DNA of 64,000 nucleotides from Flavobacterium chilense (GCF_001602525.1 NZ_LSYT01000001.1:434001-498000), one strand, 5' to 3'; shown: positions 52,152 to 61,875, numbered from the stretch's first letter. Notes: generated by a model from the sequence alone, not told the origin. Translations and numbers: made by a program.

Positions 52152-52580
52152 ATGAATATAAAATCTATCCTTTTTCTTCCTTTAATTTTAATCGCAATAG
52201 GTTCTTGCAATTCTAAAGATGAAAAAAGCAAGTACAATCACATTATTTATCGTGCTGTAAATAATAAAGACACAGCAATTTTGGCTATAAACATTAACGA
52301 CAAACGATTTTACGGACGTTACGAGATATTTTACAATAAAATTGGTAAAGATTCGGGAGATGTCAGGGGAGATATAAAAGGAGACACTCTAAGAGGTGAT
52401 TTTCATTTTATTTCTAATGGAGGAAGCTGGAAAAGGATTCCGTTGGCTTTATTAAAAAAAGAAAACAAGTTATATTTAGGAAGCGGCATAATAACTACAT
52501 ACTTTAATCTTCCGTGTTTTATGCCTGGTACTCCAATAGAATATGATAATTCGAAGTTTGTTTTTGAAGAAAAAAATTAG
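52152..52580 (+). CDS. Hypothetical lipoprotein
   Basis: This protein is about 142 aa from MNIKSILFLPLILIAIGSC, with the lipobox Cys about residue 19. An ATG at 52128 is also possible. The mature part is beta-rich, with repeated charge pairs (GRYEIFYNKIGKDSGDVRGD, IKGDTLRGDFHFISNGG). It is probably surface-exposed and of unknown function. The gene faces the MscS gene, and the intergenic gap holds the CAGGTTTCAGG hairpin at 52597. Confidence 0.7.
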   Translation: MNIKSILFLPLILIAIGSCNSKDEKSKYNHIIYRAVNNKDTAILAININDKRFYGRYEIFYNKIGKDSGDVRGDIKGDTLRGDFHFISNGGSWKRIPLALLKKENKLYLGSGIITTYFNLPCFMPGTPIEYDNSKFVFEEKN

Positions 52581-52596
52581 TTTCAAGTTTGTTTTT

Positions 52597-52668
52597 TTTC
52601 AGGTTTCAGGCTTAAACGATTTCATTGATTTTAAAACTATGTTTAAAGTAAAAACCTGAAACCTGAAA
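52597..52668. repeat. Intergenic inverted repeat TTTCAGGTTTCAGG, copy 1
   Basis: TTTCAGGTTTCAGG (52597-52610) and its exact complement (52655-52668) enclose 44 nt. It ends 2 bp before the MscS stop codon. The same family occurs at 56502. Confidence 0.8.
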
Positions 52669-52669
52669 C

Positions 52670-53926
52670 CTAACTTAACGGACCAATCTGGGAAGGTAAT
52701 TCGAATATTTCAAGGTCGAAATAAATAACCGAAGCCATTATGTGATCAAAAATATCAGACATAATATATTCGTAATTTGCCCAGCGTTTATCACTCGAAA
52801 AAACATAAATCTCTAACGGAACTCCGTGTGCAGTAGATTGCAATTGTCTGCACATAATATGCATATTTTTATTGAGTCCCGGATGATCTAATAAATACTG
52901 CATAATGTACTTTCTAAACAAACCTAAATTGGTCATATTGCGACCATTAAGCAAAAGTGATTTATCAATACCTCTAAGATCGTTATACTTTTCGATTTCG
53001 GCCTGTCTGGTATCTATATAAGAAGTAATCAACTGAACCTTTTTCATGTGATTTAAGTCATCATTATTCAGAAAACGAATGCTGCTGCTTTTTATTAAAA
53101 CATGTCTTTTGATACGTCTTCCGTCAGATTTTTGCATCCCACGCCAGTTCTGAAACGAATCTGAACTCAGGGCATAAGTTGGAATCGTGGTTATGGTGTT
53201 ATCAAAATTTCGAACCTTTACAGTCGTTAAATTGATTTCGATAACATCTCCATCAGCACCAAATTTATCCATTGTAATCCAGTCGCCAATGCGAACCATA
53301 TCGTTTATCGCAACCTGAACACTCGAAACAAATCCTAAAATAGTATCTCTGAAAATCAAGATAATAATAGCCGAAAGTGTTCCTAAAATAGTTAATAATT
53401 CACCTTTTTTAATACCGAACAAAGTCGAAATGATCATGGCAACCCCAAAAATCCAAAGCACAATCATAATAACCTGAACAAAACTGTCAATAGGTTTATC
53501 ACTGTATTCCGGTTTTTGTTTTAAATAATCCCTTAAGGCATTAAAAATGGTTCTGATGATCCATAAACTGATTAAAACGATATAAATCCCAACAATTTTT
53601 CCAAAAAGAGATTCCCAATACTCATATTTGTCCAAAATAATAGGAACCGCTTTATAAATGAAGAAAAACGGAATTAAATAAGCGGTATATTTTGTGGTTT
53701 TGTTATGAATTAAATAATCATCAAATTTTGTTTTGGTACGCTGCGCAAATACGGCTGTCAGGGTTACCAAAACAAATTTGGCGATATAATAAATGGCAAA
53801 AGCCAAAGCCACCATAATGGCAATGTTGAAAATAAGACTAATATAAGACGCAAAATTGCGGCTCATTCCCCAGTCCCTGAAAAGCGGATATAAAAAGTTA
53901 AATATTTTATCCAAAAGCTTATGCAT
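52670..53926 (-). CDS. MscS-family mechanosensitive channel (YbdG/YnaI-like)
   Basis: This 418-aa protein has about five membrane helices. The MscS pore and beta domain contain LGTLSAIIILIFRDTILGFV (about 178-197), SVQVAINDMVRIGDWITMDK and NLTTVKVRNFDNTITTIPTY, and the cytoplasmic cage has RGMQKSDGRRIKRHVLIKSS. The long C-terminus matches YbdG-like members. It opens on hypo-osmotic shock to release solutes. The start overlaps the DUF3817 stop by 8 bp. Confidence 0.9.
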   Translation of the reverse strand: MHKLLDKIFNFLYPLFRDWGMSRNFASYISLIFNIAIMVALAFAIYYIAKFVLVTLTAVFAQRTKTKFDDYLIHNKTTKYTAYLIPFFFIYKAVPIILDKYEYWESLFGKIVGIYIVLISLWIIRTIFNALRDYLKQKPEYSDKPIDSFVQVIMIVLWIFGVAMIISTLFGIKKGELLTILGTLSAIIILIFRDTILGFVSSVQVAINDMVRIGDWITMDKFGADGDVIEINLTTVKVRNFDNTITTIPTYALSSDSFQNWRGMQKSDGRRIKRHVLIKSSSIRFLNNDDLNHMKKVQLITSYIDTRQAEIEKYNDLRGIDKSLLLNGRNMTNLGLFRKYIMQYLLDHPGLNKNMHIMCRQLQSTAHGVPLEIYVFSSDKRWANYEYIMSDIFDHIMASVIYFDLEIFELPSQIGPLS

Positions 53927-54206
53927 TATTTTCCAGATATTTTTTCTCTATATAAAAAGTTCCAAAAGGAATAAGTGAAGCAATCTGTATGATTCCAAAA
54001 GTTTTTAAATCCCAGTTTTGTGGTTTTCTGAGTAAAAAAGCCAATAAAACATATCCTATAAATAAAATACCATGAGCCATTCCAAGCGGACGTAATAAGG
54101 TATGGTAAAGTTCAGGATTGTTAGTTTTAATAAAAAGCATATTGGTAAATAACACTAAATAAGAGATTCCCTCTAAAATTGCAGTAACTTTGAAAATCTT
54201 GAGCAT
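53919..54206 (-). CDS. DUF3817 small membrane protein
   Basis: This 95-aa protein has three membrane helices (about 5-24, 43-60, 70-86) and matches DUF3817: MLKIFKVTAILEGISYLVLF, YHTLLRPLGMAHGILFIGYV and KTFGIIQIASLIPFGTFYIE. The function is unknown. It precedes and overlaps the MscS gene by 8 bp, so the two are coupled. Confidence 0.85.
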   Translation of the reverse strand: MLKIFKVTAILEGISYLVLFTNMLFIKTNNPELYHTLLRPLGMAHGILFIGYVLLAFLLRKPQNWDLKTFGIIQIASLIPFGTFYIEKKYLENNA

Positions 54207-54309
54207 GTATATATTTTTTGAGTTTATACAAGCAAAATTAAGTATTATGGTTGGTTTTTGCGGTATGAATCAGGAAAGTAATTTACTTTTGTAATCTTAA
54301 ACTTTGATA

Positions 54310-54843
54310 ATGAGTAAACGCGATTTAAAAAAATATTTAGCCGAATTAAGCAAAGAACAACTTGAAGAGCAGATTATCGAACTGTACGAAAAATTTAGTC
54401 CGGTAAAAGTTTATTACGATTTTGTTTTTAATCCTAAGGAAGACAAACTTTTACAGGAATCTAAGGTAAAAATTTCGCACGAATATTTTCCTGTAAAGAA
54501 ACCCAGCGCAAAATGGCGTCCAAAAGCAAAATTACGCCGTTCTGTAGCCCAAAAAATTATCAAACATTTTATAATGATCGGAGTTGATTCATTTGTTATT
54601 GCAGATATCATGCTTTACAATATCGAAATTGCTCAAACCTATTCTGCAAACAATTTCATTAAGCAGGAATTATTCTACAAAAGCATGTTTAATTCATTCG
54701 AACAAGCGGTGAATTTTTTAATTTCTAACGGAATTTTAAATGATTTCAAGGATAGAATTATTGCGATTGAACAAGAAACTATGCAACAAAAATGGAAAAA
54801 TAAGTACGATTTTGAGGCAATTTTAGAAAAAATCGACTTTTAA
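54310..54843 (+). CDS. DUF6155-like protein
   Basis: This 177-aa protein from the ATG at 54310 (MSKRDLKKYLAELSKEQL) looks like DUF6155: VYYDFVFNPKEDKLLQESKV, FIMIGVDSFVIADIMLYNIE and NFIKQELFYKSMFNSFEQAV. It is basic and helical with no known function. An earlier TTG start two codons upstream is unlikely. It is read away from DUF3817, with 100 bp between the starts. It ends 109 bp before the DEAH helicase gene. Confidence 0.8.
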   Translation: MSKRDLKKYLAELSKEQLEEQIIELYEKFSPVKVYYDFVFNPKEDKLLQESKVKISHEYFPVKKPSAKWRPKAKLRRSVAQKIIKHFIMIGVDSFVIADIMLYNIEIAQTYSANNFIKQELFYKSMFNSFEQAVNFLISNGILNDFKDRIIAIEQETMQQKWKNKYDFEAILEKIDF

Positions 54844-54951
54844 AAGCACTTCTTATAAAAAATCTTATTTAAAAAAAACATTTATTTTAGGTTAAAATAA
54901 GATGAATAACTGTTTTTTAGATGTATTTTTGCAAAAATCCAAAAATCAACA

Positions 54952-56490
54952 ATGTCTCAAAACACTTTAGAAATCGAAAGAGAAGAGAAAAAAGAACTTT
55001 ATGCATACCAAAAGGGCGATATCGATGCCATTTTTGATCGTTTAGACAATGCTCCTTCGAAACATCATTTATTGTACCAATTACCCACAGGAGGTGGAAA
55101 AACAGTAATTTTTTCTGAAATCGTTCGTCGTTATTTAGCCAATAACGATAAAAAAGTCGTGGTTTTAACACACCGTATCGAACTTTGTAAACAAACCTCA
55201 AAAATGCTGAAAGGGTTTGGTGTTTCTAATAAAATCATTAATAGTAAAGTAAAAGAATTACCTGACCAAAACGATTTTTCTTGTTTTGTGGCAATGGTTG
55301 AGACTTTAAAAAACCGTATTAATGACGAAAAATTACATTTAGACAATATTGGTTTAGTCATTATTGATGAGGCACATTACAATTCCTTTAGAAAATTATT
55401 AAACTCATTCAAAAATGCTTTTATTCTTGGAGTAACAGCAACACCCTTGAGTTCAAATATAAAATTACCAATGCACCAGAGTTATGATGAACTTATTGTG
55501 GGAGATACAATTAGTTCATTAATTGACAAAGGTTTCCTTGCGAGAGCCACAACTTATAGCTACGATGTTGGATTAACGTCTCTAAAAGTAGGTATCAACG
55601 GGGATTATACAGTAAAATCATCAGATGATCTATATACCAATACCATCATGCAGGAAAAATTGCTGCATGCGTATACAGAGCGTTCTTTAGGTAAAAAAAC
55701 CCTGATTTTCAATAACGGTATTCATACTTCATTATATGTATATGAAACATTTAGAGAAGCAGGTTATGATATCAGACACCTTGACAACACCAGTAGTTCT
55801 GAAGAGCGTAAAGACATTTTGCAATGGTTCAAAAAGACTCCGGATGCTATTTTAACTTCTGTAGGAATCTTAACAACTGGTTTTGATGAGCCAACAGTTG
55901 AAACAATTATCTTAAACAGAGCAACCAAATCTTTAACCTTATACTACCAAATGATTGGTCGTGGATCTCGTAAATTACCTGGTAAAGACGAATTTACAGT
56001 TATTGATTTAGGTAATAATGCAGCACGTTTTGGTTTATGGAGCGAGCCTGTAAACTGGCAACACATCTTTAAATCACCGGAATTTTATTTGGAAAATCTT
56101 CGTGATGATACAGAGATCGAAATGTTCTTCAAATACAGTATGCCACCAGAATTAAGAGCAAAATTCAGCAAAACGGCTGATGTTACTTTTGATGTTGATG
56201 AAGAACACAAACTGATTATCAAACAAAATTTACGTTCTAAAGTCGTATTAGACAAATCATTAGAGCAACACGCTTCAATGTGTGTAGACAATACTGAAAC
56301 TTTGCAAGAAGCAAAATCTTTAGGAAAAGAGCTTGATGACGATATTGATTGCCGTATTAAACGTTACGCAAAATGTTTGAGTCAATGCAGTAAAAACTAC
56401 CGCGAATGGCTTGTAGATGATTACAAACAAAAATTAGTCCTTTTAATCGGGAAAAAGTATCGTGAAAAAATCATGAACGAACCGGATTGA
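54952..56490 (+). CDS. Superfamily 2 DEAH-type helicase
   Basis: This 512-aa protein has Walker A LPTGGGKTVIFSEIV (about 45-59), the DEAH box VIIDEAH (about 136-142), motif III LGVTATP, and helicase C-terminal motifs LTTGFDEPTVETIILNRATK and QMIGRGSRKLPG (motif VI). The C-terminal 130 residues contain Cys pairs (DIDCRIKRYAKCLSQCSKNY). It uses ATP to remodel DNA or RNA, probably in repair. It is followed by a long hairpin repeat and then the RhlE-like gene. Confidence 0.9.
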   Translation: MSQNTLEIEREEKKELYAYQKGDIDAIFDRLDNAPSKHHLLYQLPTGGGKTVIFSEIVRRYLANNDKKVVVLTHRIELCKQTSKMLKGFGVSNKIINSKVKELPDQNDFSCFVAMVETLKNRINDEKLHLDNIGLVIIDEAHYNSFRKLLNSFKNAFILGVTATPLSSNIKLPMHQSYDELIVGDTISSLIDKGFLARATTYSYDVGLTSLKVGINGDYTVKSSDDLYTNTIMQEKLLHAYTERSLGKKTLIFNNGIHTSLYVYETFREAGYDIRHLDNTSSSEERKDILQWFKKTPDAILTSVGILTTGFDEPTVETIILNRATKSLTLYYQMIGRGSRKLPGKDEFTVIDLGNNAARFGLWSEPVNWQHIFKSPEFYLENLRDDTEIEMFFKYSMPPELRAKFSKTADVTFDVDEEHKLIIKQNLRSKVVLDKSLEQHASMCVDNTETLQEAKSLGKELDDDIDCRIKRYAKCLSQCSKNYREWLVDDYKQKLVLLIGKKYREKIMNEPD

Positions 56491-56501
56491 TTTTAAAAAA
56501 A

Positions 56502-56557
56502 GTTTCAGGTTTCAGGTTTCAAGTTGTATGCGTTACAACAAACCTGAAACCTGAAAC
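56502..56557. repeat. Intergenic inverted repeat TTTCAGGTTTCAGG, copy 2
   Basis: GTTTCAGGTTTCAGGTTT (56502-56519) and its exact complement (56540-56557) are perfect over 18 bp. The loop also pairs GTTGTA (56523) with TACAAC (56534). Copy 1 is at 52597. Confidence 0.9.
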
Positions 56558-56588
56558 AAAACAAATAAAATAAAATAAACAAAAACAC

Positions 56589-57923
56589 ATGTCTAAACAA
56601 TTCTCATCATTAGGAATTTCAGCACCAATTTTAAAAGCTTTAAGCGAATTGAATATTGTTGAACCAACAGAAATTCAGCAAAAAACAATTCCTTTACTTT
56701 TATCTGAAACCCATGATGTAGTAGGTTTAGCCAAAACCGGAACTGGTAAAACAGCCGCTTTCGGATTACCGTTATTACAATTAATTGATACTGAATCACC
56801 AATTGTTCAGGCAGTAATTTTGGTTCCAACCAGAGAGCTTGGTCAGCAAATATTCAGAAATCTGGAAGATTTTGGAAAATACATTCCCAATATCTCTATA
56901 GCTGCAACTTGTGGCGGAATACCAATAAAACCTCAAATAGAGCGATTATCACAACCTACTCATATTGTTGTAGCAACACCGGGGCGTTTAATCGATTTAA
57001 TTCAGCGTAAAGCAATTGATTTAAAACAAACACAATATTTAGTTTTAGACGAAGCCGATGAAATGGTTTCTATCCTAAAGGAAAGTTTAGACGAAATTGT
57101 TGCAGAATTACCCCAAAAACACCGTACGTTATTGTTCTCTGCTACTTTACCGGGAACGATTAAACAATTGATTCAAAACTACTTAAACAAAAACATTGTT
57201 CAGGTTAGTGCTAATATGGAAACTACAGGCAATCAAGGCATTGATCACCAATATATTGTAGTTGATCCTATTGAAAAACTGGAAGTTTTGATGCATTTTC
57301 TAAATTCAAAAGAAGGAGAACGCGGTATTATTTTCTGCAAAACCAAAGCTGCTGTAAACAAATTAGCTAAAAATCTGGCTATTAACAGATTTTCTTCGGG
57401 AGCATTACATGGAAGTTTATCTCAGGGAATTCGTGACCGAATTATGGAACAGTTTCGCGAAGGACATATCAATATCCTGGTTGCTACAGATTTGGCTGCC
57501 AGAGGAATCGATGTCAAAGAAATCTCTTATGTGGTAAATTATCATTTGCCGGATACTTACGAAACTTATGTTCACAGAAGCGGAAGAACCGCCAGGGCAG
57601 GAGCAAAAGGACTTTCTTTAACTGTTTTACAGGAAGAAGAAGCTATTGAAATTCCTGAATTTGAAAATGAATTAGGGATTACATTTACTCCGTTTCAAAA
57701 ACCTTCTGCAATAAGTTTAGAAGAAAACAATACACTTTTATGGGCCAAACAAATCTTTAAAACAAAACCCAATCACGATATTTCAGCTGATTTGAAAACA
57801 AAAGTAAAAACCGTTTTTCATCATCTTACCAAAGACGAACTAATTGAAAAATTGTTAGCAAATTATGTTCTTCAAAACAAGATTGAGATAACTGAAAAGC
57901 CTGTTAAAAAATTCAAAAAGTAA
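56589..57923 (+). CDS. DEAD-box RNA helicase (RhlE-like)
   Basis: This 444-aa protein has the Q-motif FSSLGISAPILKALSELNIV, EPTEIQQ and Walker A AKTGTGKTAAFGLP (about 46-59). DEAD appears as VLDEADEM (about 151-158), with SAT (about 182), ATDLAARGID (about 299-308) and HRSGRTARAG (about 329-338). A basic C-terminal tail follows (KPVKKFKK). It unwinds short RNA duplexes, for example in ribosome assembly or mRNA decay. It starts 99 bp after the DEAH helicase gene, past the hairpin. Confidence 0.93.
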   Translation: MSKQFSSLGISAPILKALSELNIVEPTEIQQKTIPLLLSETHDVVGLAKTGTGKTAAFGLPLLQLIDTESPIVQAVILVPTRELGQQIFRNLEDFGKYIPNISIAATCGGIPIKPQIERLSQPTHIVVATPGRLIDLIQRKAIDLKQTQYLVLDEADEMVSILKESLDEIVAELPQKHRTLLFSATLPGTIKQLIQNYLNKNIVQVSANMETTGNQGIDHQYIVVDPIEKLEVLMHFLNSKEGERGIIFCKTKAAVNKLAKNLAINRFSSGALHGSLSQGIRDRIMEQFREGHINILVATDLAARGIDVKEISYVVNYHLPDTYETYVHRSGRTARAGAKGLSLTVLQEEEAIEIPEFENELGITFTPFQKPSAISLEENNTLLWAKQIFKTKPNHDISADLKTKVKTVFHHLTKDELIEKLLANYVLQNKIEITEKPVKKFKK

Positions 57924-58001
57924 GCTTTCAAGCCCATGCTTTACTGATTTATGTTGTATTTTTATAAGGTAATCCCAACTTAAAAACAACATAAATTTAT
58001 A

Positions 58002-58526
58002 ATGGCTGATATTCAGATAAAAAAAATAACTTTAAGCGAAATCGACCAATTGCAAAAGATTGGCCGACAGACTTTTCATGAAACTTTTTCAGAATCAAAT
58101 TCTGATGAAAACATGAAAAACTATCTTGAAAACTCATTCTCAAACGAAAAATTGACCAAAGAACTTACAGATCAAAACTCTGAATTTTATTTTGCAACAC
58201 TAGACAATGAAGCTATTGGTTATTTAAAAATAAACTTCGGTGAATCGCAAACCGAATTGAAAGACGAAAAATCCCTTGAAATTGAACGTATCTATGTTTT
58301 AAAAGCATTTCATGGAAAAAAAGTCGGGCAATTGTTATATGACAAAGCGATTCAAATAGCAAAAGACAAAAAATCAGATTATATATGGTTGGGTGTTTGG
58401 GAAAAAAACCACAGGGCTATCAGTTTCTACAGAAAAAATGATTTTACTGAATTTGACAAACACATTTTTAAATTAGGAAACGATGAGCAGACAGATCTTA
58501 TGATGAAGCTCAAATTAGTGAATTAA
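58002..58526 (+). CDS. GNAT acetyltransferase
   Basis: This 174-aa protein has the acetyl-CoA motif GKKVGQLLYDKAIQIAKDKK (about 106-125), motif B NHRAISFYRKNDFTEFDKHI (about 138-157), strand IERIYVLKAF and N-terminal helices. It should acetylate an amine such as a polyamine, an N-terminus or an antibiotic. The start after HEVxxx-type leader residues is unambiguous. It is solitary between the DEAD-box helicase and NDH-2 genes. Confidence 0.9.
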   Translation: MADIQIKKITLSEIDQLQKIGRQTFHETFSESNSDENMKNYLENSFSNEKLTKELTDQNSEFYFATLDNEAIGYLKINFGESQTELKDEKSLEIERIYVLKAFHGKKVGQLLYDKAIQIAKDKKSDYIWLGVWEKNHRAISFYRKNDFTEFDKHIFKLGNDEQTDLMMKLKLVN

Positions 58527-58651
58527 TTTCATTAGAATTTAATTAAAGAAAACTCCATTTTGAGTTTCTTATATGGATTTATAATGTTAAATTTATACGA
58601 CTGCTAAAAGCAAACATTTTTACTCATAATCCTACTTAATAAAAAACATAT

Positions 58652-59920
58652 ATGAACATAGTCATTATAGGAGGTGGTTTTGCAGGAATAAATCTGGCAA
58701 AAGAACTTGTAAACCATCCTCAGATTCAGGTAACACTTGTAGACAAAAACAATTATAATTTTTTTCCACCACTTATATATCAGGTTGCAACCGCTTTCCT
58801 GGAACCATCCAGCATCAGCTATCCTTTTAGAAAATTCTTTGCCGGCAAAAAAAATCTTCAATTTCGTTTAGGCGAATTACTTTCTGTGGTTCCTGCCGAG
58901 AATAAAATTATTTTGAACAACGGCGAATTATCATACGATTATCTGGTTTTTGCTACAGGAGCAGAAACAAGCTACTTTGGTATGGAAAACGTAATGAAAA
59001 ACGCCATTCCGATGAAAACCTTAAATGATGCCATCGAAATGCGTAATACCCTGCTTAAAAACCTTGAAAAAGCCGCGATTACTAAAGACATTCGAAAACG
59101 CCGTAAATTATTAACGATTGTGGTTGCCGGAGGAGGGCCAACAGGAGTAGAGGTTTCTGGAATGTTTGCTGAAATGCGTAAAAACATTCTGTTAAAAGAA
59201 TATCCGGAACTCGAAACATCAGCGAGTAATGTGTATTTGGTCGATGGGGGAGACGCATTACTGGCTCCAATGAGTAAAGCATCTCAGAAAGATACTCTGG
59301 ACGCCATAACAAAACTGGGAGTTGTCGTAAAACTAAACAGCCGTGTTACGGATTATGTTGACGATACAGTACATTTTGCAAATGGTGAAACCATCAAAAC
59401 CAAAAATTTAATTTGGGCAGCAGGAGTTTCTGCTAAAATATTTGAAGGAATTCCAACAGAAAGCTACGGTCGCGGAAGACGAATGGCAACAGATCAATAC
59501 AATAAAGTAAATGGGCTTACAAATGTTTATGCTATTGGTGATACTGCCATATTATCAGGAGATAAAAATTTCCCTGACGGACATCCGCAAGTAGCTCAGG
59601 TTGCAATTCAACAAGGATTAAATCTGGCTAAAAACTTCAAGGCATTAGTCAACAACAAACCATTAAAACCTTTCGCTTACAATGACAAAGGTTCAATGGC
59701 AATTATAGGAAAAAATAAAGCTGTGGTTGATTTACCAAGCCCAAAATGGCATTTTAAAGGTTTTTTTGCCTGGATTATATGGTTGTTTATACACTTAATT
59801 TCTTTAATCACGTATCGTAACAGATTAAATACGTTTTGGAACTGGATGGTCGCTTATTTCGCGAGAGATCAATCTCTTAGAATGATTATCAGACCTGATA
59901 AAAAACAACAATTGGAATAG
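58652..59920 (+). CDS. Type II NADH dehydrogenase (NDH-2)
   Basis: This 422-aa FAD enzyme has an N-terminal Rossmann fold IVIIGGGFAGINLAKELVNH (about 3-22), a second dinucleotide fold LLTIVVAGGGPTGVEVSGMF (about 150-169) and the FAD motif TNVYAIGDTAILSGD (about 290-304). A C-terminal amphipathic/membrane segment (FKGFFAWIIWLFIHLISLIT, about 370-390) anchors it to the inner membrane. It passes electrons from NADH to menaquinone without pumping protons. A clear terminator follows at 59947. Confidence 0.93.
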   Translation: MNIVIIGGGFAGINLAKELVNHPQIQVTLVDKNNYNFFPPLIYQVATAFLEPSSISYPFRKFFAGKKNLQFRLGELLSVVPAENKIILNNGELSYDYLVFATGAETSYFGMENVMKNAIPMKTLNDAIEMRNTLLKNLEKAAITKDIRKRRKLLTIVVAGGGPTGVEVSGMFAEMRKNILLKEYPELETSASNVYLVDGGDALLAPMSKASQKDTLDAITKLGVVVKLNSRVTDYVDDTVHFANGETIKTKNLIWAAGVSAKIFEGIPTESYGRGRRMATDQYNKVNGLTNVYAIGDTAILSGDKNFPDGHPQVAQVAIQQGLNLAKNFKALVNNKPLKPFAYNDKGSMAIIGKNKAVVDLPSPKWHFKGFFAWIIWLFIHLISLITYRNRLNTFWNWMVAYFARDQSLRMIIRPDKKQQLE

Positions 59921-59946
59921 ATTAATTCTAATTACATTGTTAAATG

Positions 59947-59980
59947 AAAAAGCCAGAACTTAAAAATTCTGGCTTTTTAT
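59947..59980. terminator. Terminator of the NDH-2 gene
   Basis: AAAAAGCCAGAA and TTCTGGCTTTTT form a hairpin with A-rich and T-rich flanks, readable both ways. It lies between the NDH-2 gene and the converging exporter. Confidence 0.9.
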
Positions 59981-60053
59981 ATTTACAAGTTTGACATTTC
60001 TGCTGAAGGGAAAAATCGTATTAGAAAGTCGACAAAGACTGAAATTTGAAAAT

Positions 60054-61283
60054 TTAATGTCCGGCCATTATTTCATCATCACCCGTAATTTCGACTTTAT
60101 TTTTAATGAAACGCTTTCCAATATTCAAAACAATAAAGGCGATAATAGTAGTAGTTGTCATGATAAGAACCATTGGCGCAACAGAATCTTTTACAAAAAC
60201 ACCAACAGCAAAAGAAGCTACAGAACCTAAACCAAGCTGAATTGCGCCCATTAACGCCGATGCACTTCCGGCATTTTTAGCAAAAGGAGCCATCGTAAGT
60301 CCTGCAGTATTTGGATTTGAAATTCCTAAACATCCCAAAAACAAAAACAACATTCCGATAGTTTCATATAAACCCAGAAGATTATTCAAAGAAAGAACGA
60401 GAAAAACAATACTGATTACTGATTGCGAAATTAATGCTGCAAATATCATTTGTTCACTCGAAAATTTCTTTAATAAAACGGAGTTTAATTGACTGGAACC
60501 TATAAAACTAACAGACATAAAGGCAAAAATCCATCCGTATGTTTTAGCGTCAACATGATAAATATCCATAAAAATGATAGGTGAGGCCGCTACATATGTA
60601 AATAAGCCAGAAAAAGCTATTGATCCCGTAAATGCATATGTAAAAAACTGAGGCTCTTTAAGAACCTTTAAAAAGTTCTCAATAATAGGTTTTGGTTTTA
60701 ATGAAATAGAAGTATCCGGTTTATAACTATTAGGTAAGCCAATTTGAGAAGCAATCAAAATAGCAATTCCCATAAACATTAAAATAAGAAACACGGTATG
60801 CCAGCCATAATCCTCAGTTACATAACCACCAATTGTAGGAGCCAGCATTGGCGAAAGTCCCAAAACAAGCATTAAAAGTGAGAAAACTTTTGGAATATCT
60901 TTTACAGGAAATAAATCACGCACCATCGCTACTGAAGCTACCGTTGCAGCACAACTACCAATAGCCTGAATAAAACGCAATAATATAAAAGAATCAATAT
61001 CAGCAACATAAACACAGCCTAATGAAGCTAAAATGTAAACCAATAAACCCAAAAATAAAGGTTTTTTACGCCCAAAACGGTCTAATAACGGTCCGTAAAG
61101 TAATTGTCCAGCAGAAATTCCGATAAAATAACTCGACAAACTCATCGAAACTTTTGCGACTGTAGTATTTAAATCTTTTGCAATTCCTGAGAAACCAGGC
61201 AGATACATATCGATTGAAAAAGGACCAAGTGCGGTTAAAGAACCTAAGATAAGAATGAGTTTAATGTAATTTTTTGTTGTCAT
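60054..61283 (-). CDS. Bcr/CflA-type MFS exporter
   Basis: This 409-aa protein has 12 predicted membrane helices: LIILGSLTALGPFSIDMYLP, GQLLYGPLLDRFGRKKPLFL (motif A), RFIQAIGSCAATVASVAMVR (motif C-like), LSPMLAPTIGGYVTEDYGWH and MFLFLGCLGISNPNTAGLTM. It exports drugs or sulfonamide-like compounds by proton antiport. The promoter holds a 12-bp palindrome overlapping its -7 box. Two small secreted proteins lie divergently beyond it. Confidence 0.93.
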   Translation of the reverse strand: MTTKNYIKLILILGSLTALGPFSIDMYLPGFSGIAKDLNTTVAKVSMSLSSYFIGISAGQLLYGPLLDRFGRKKPLFLGLLVYILASLGCVYVADIDSFILLRFIQAIGSCAATVASVAMVRDLFPVKDIPKVFSLLMLVLGLSPMLAPTIGGYVTEDYGWHTVFLILMFMGIAILIASQIGLPNSYKPDTSISLKPKPIIENFLKVLKEPQFFTYAFTGSIAFSGLFTYVAASPIIFMDIYHVDAKTYGWIFAFMSVSFIGSSQLNSVLLKKFSSEQMIFAALISQSVISIVFLVLSLNNLLGLYETIGMLFLFLGCLGISNPNTAGLTMAPFAKNAGSASALMGAIQLGLGSVASFAVGVFVKDSVAPMVLIMTTTTIIAFIVLNIGKRFIKNKVEITGDDEIMAGH

Positions 61284-61312
61284 TTTCTTAAAAAACTGCT
61301 TTTAATTTTCTG

Positions 61313-61329
61313 CAAAGGTAAATATTTAC
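61313..61329 (-). promoter_or_regulatory. Exporter promoter -7 box overlapped by a 12-bp palindrome
   Basis: CAAAGGTA (61313-61320) reads TACCTTTG on the minus strand, a -7 element. GTAAATATTTAC (61318-61329) is a perfect palindrome overlapping it. A repressor would mask the promoter. Confidence 0.5.
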
Positions 61330-61434
61330 TACCTTGTTATATAATTAAAGGGCTCTAATCTAAAAAAAAGCGACTTTATTAAATAGTTAATTGAATTCCA
61401 AAAATCATTTATTATTAATCCTAAATTAAAAATT

Positions 61435-61854
61435 ATGAAAAAGTACATTTTACTATTTGCCTTTATTTTTACAACAGTTTCATTTGCCCAAACCATTACG
61501 TCTAAAAAAGAAGATGCAAATGTTGAGCAGTATGCATTATTACAAAAAGTTAATCAATATTACCCTGACATTACCTTAAACAAAAGTGTTACGAATTTCT
61601 ATGCTGATGGAAAAATTATCGATTCACAGCAGGAATTTGATTTGGCAACTTCGAAATTTTCAAGTTACAAAATTGGAATTGAGCCAGACAACAAAAAATT
61701 ATTATTTGAATACGATTCACCAGAAACCGGAAAAGTTTACGGAGAAGTTTCAATTTTTAAAGGAAACGCGTTAAGAACAACTTTTTCAGAAAAAAACAAT
61801 GAAATAAACGTTTCATTAAACGGAAAATCAGTTTATCTGAAAAAATTAAAATAA
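61435..61854 (+). CDS. Hypothetical secreted protein
   Basis: This 139-aa protein has a cleavable signal peptide (MKKYILLFAFIFTTVSFAQ). The mature sequence begins TITSKKEDANVEQYALLQKV and contains DGKIIDSQQEFDLATSKFSS, beta-rich, with no Cys. It has no recognised family. It is transcribed on its own, with a terminator at 61876. A second frame inside the gene is noise. Confidence 0.75.
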   Translation: MKKYILLFAFIFTTVSFAQTITSKKEDANVEQYALLQKVNQYYPDITLNKSVTNFYADGKIIDSQQEFDLATSKFSSYKIGIEPDNKKLLFEYDSPETGKVYGEVSIFKGNALRTTFSEKNNEINVSLNGKSVYLKKLK

Positions 61855-61875
61855 TATAATTTTCTATTCAAAAAT

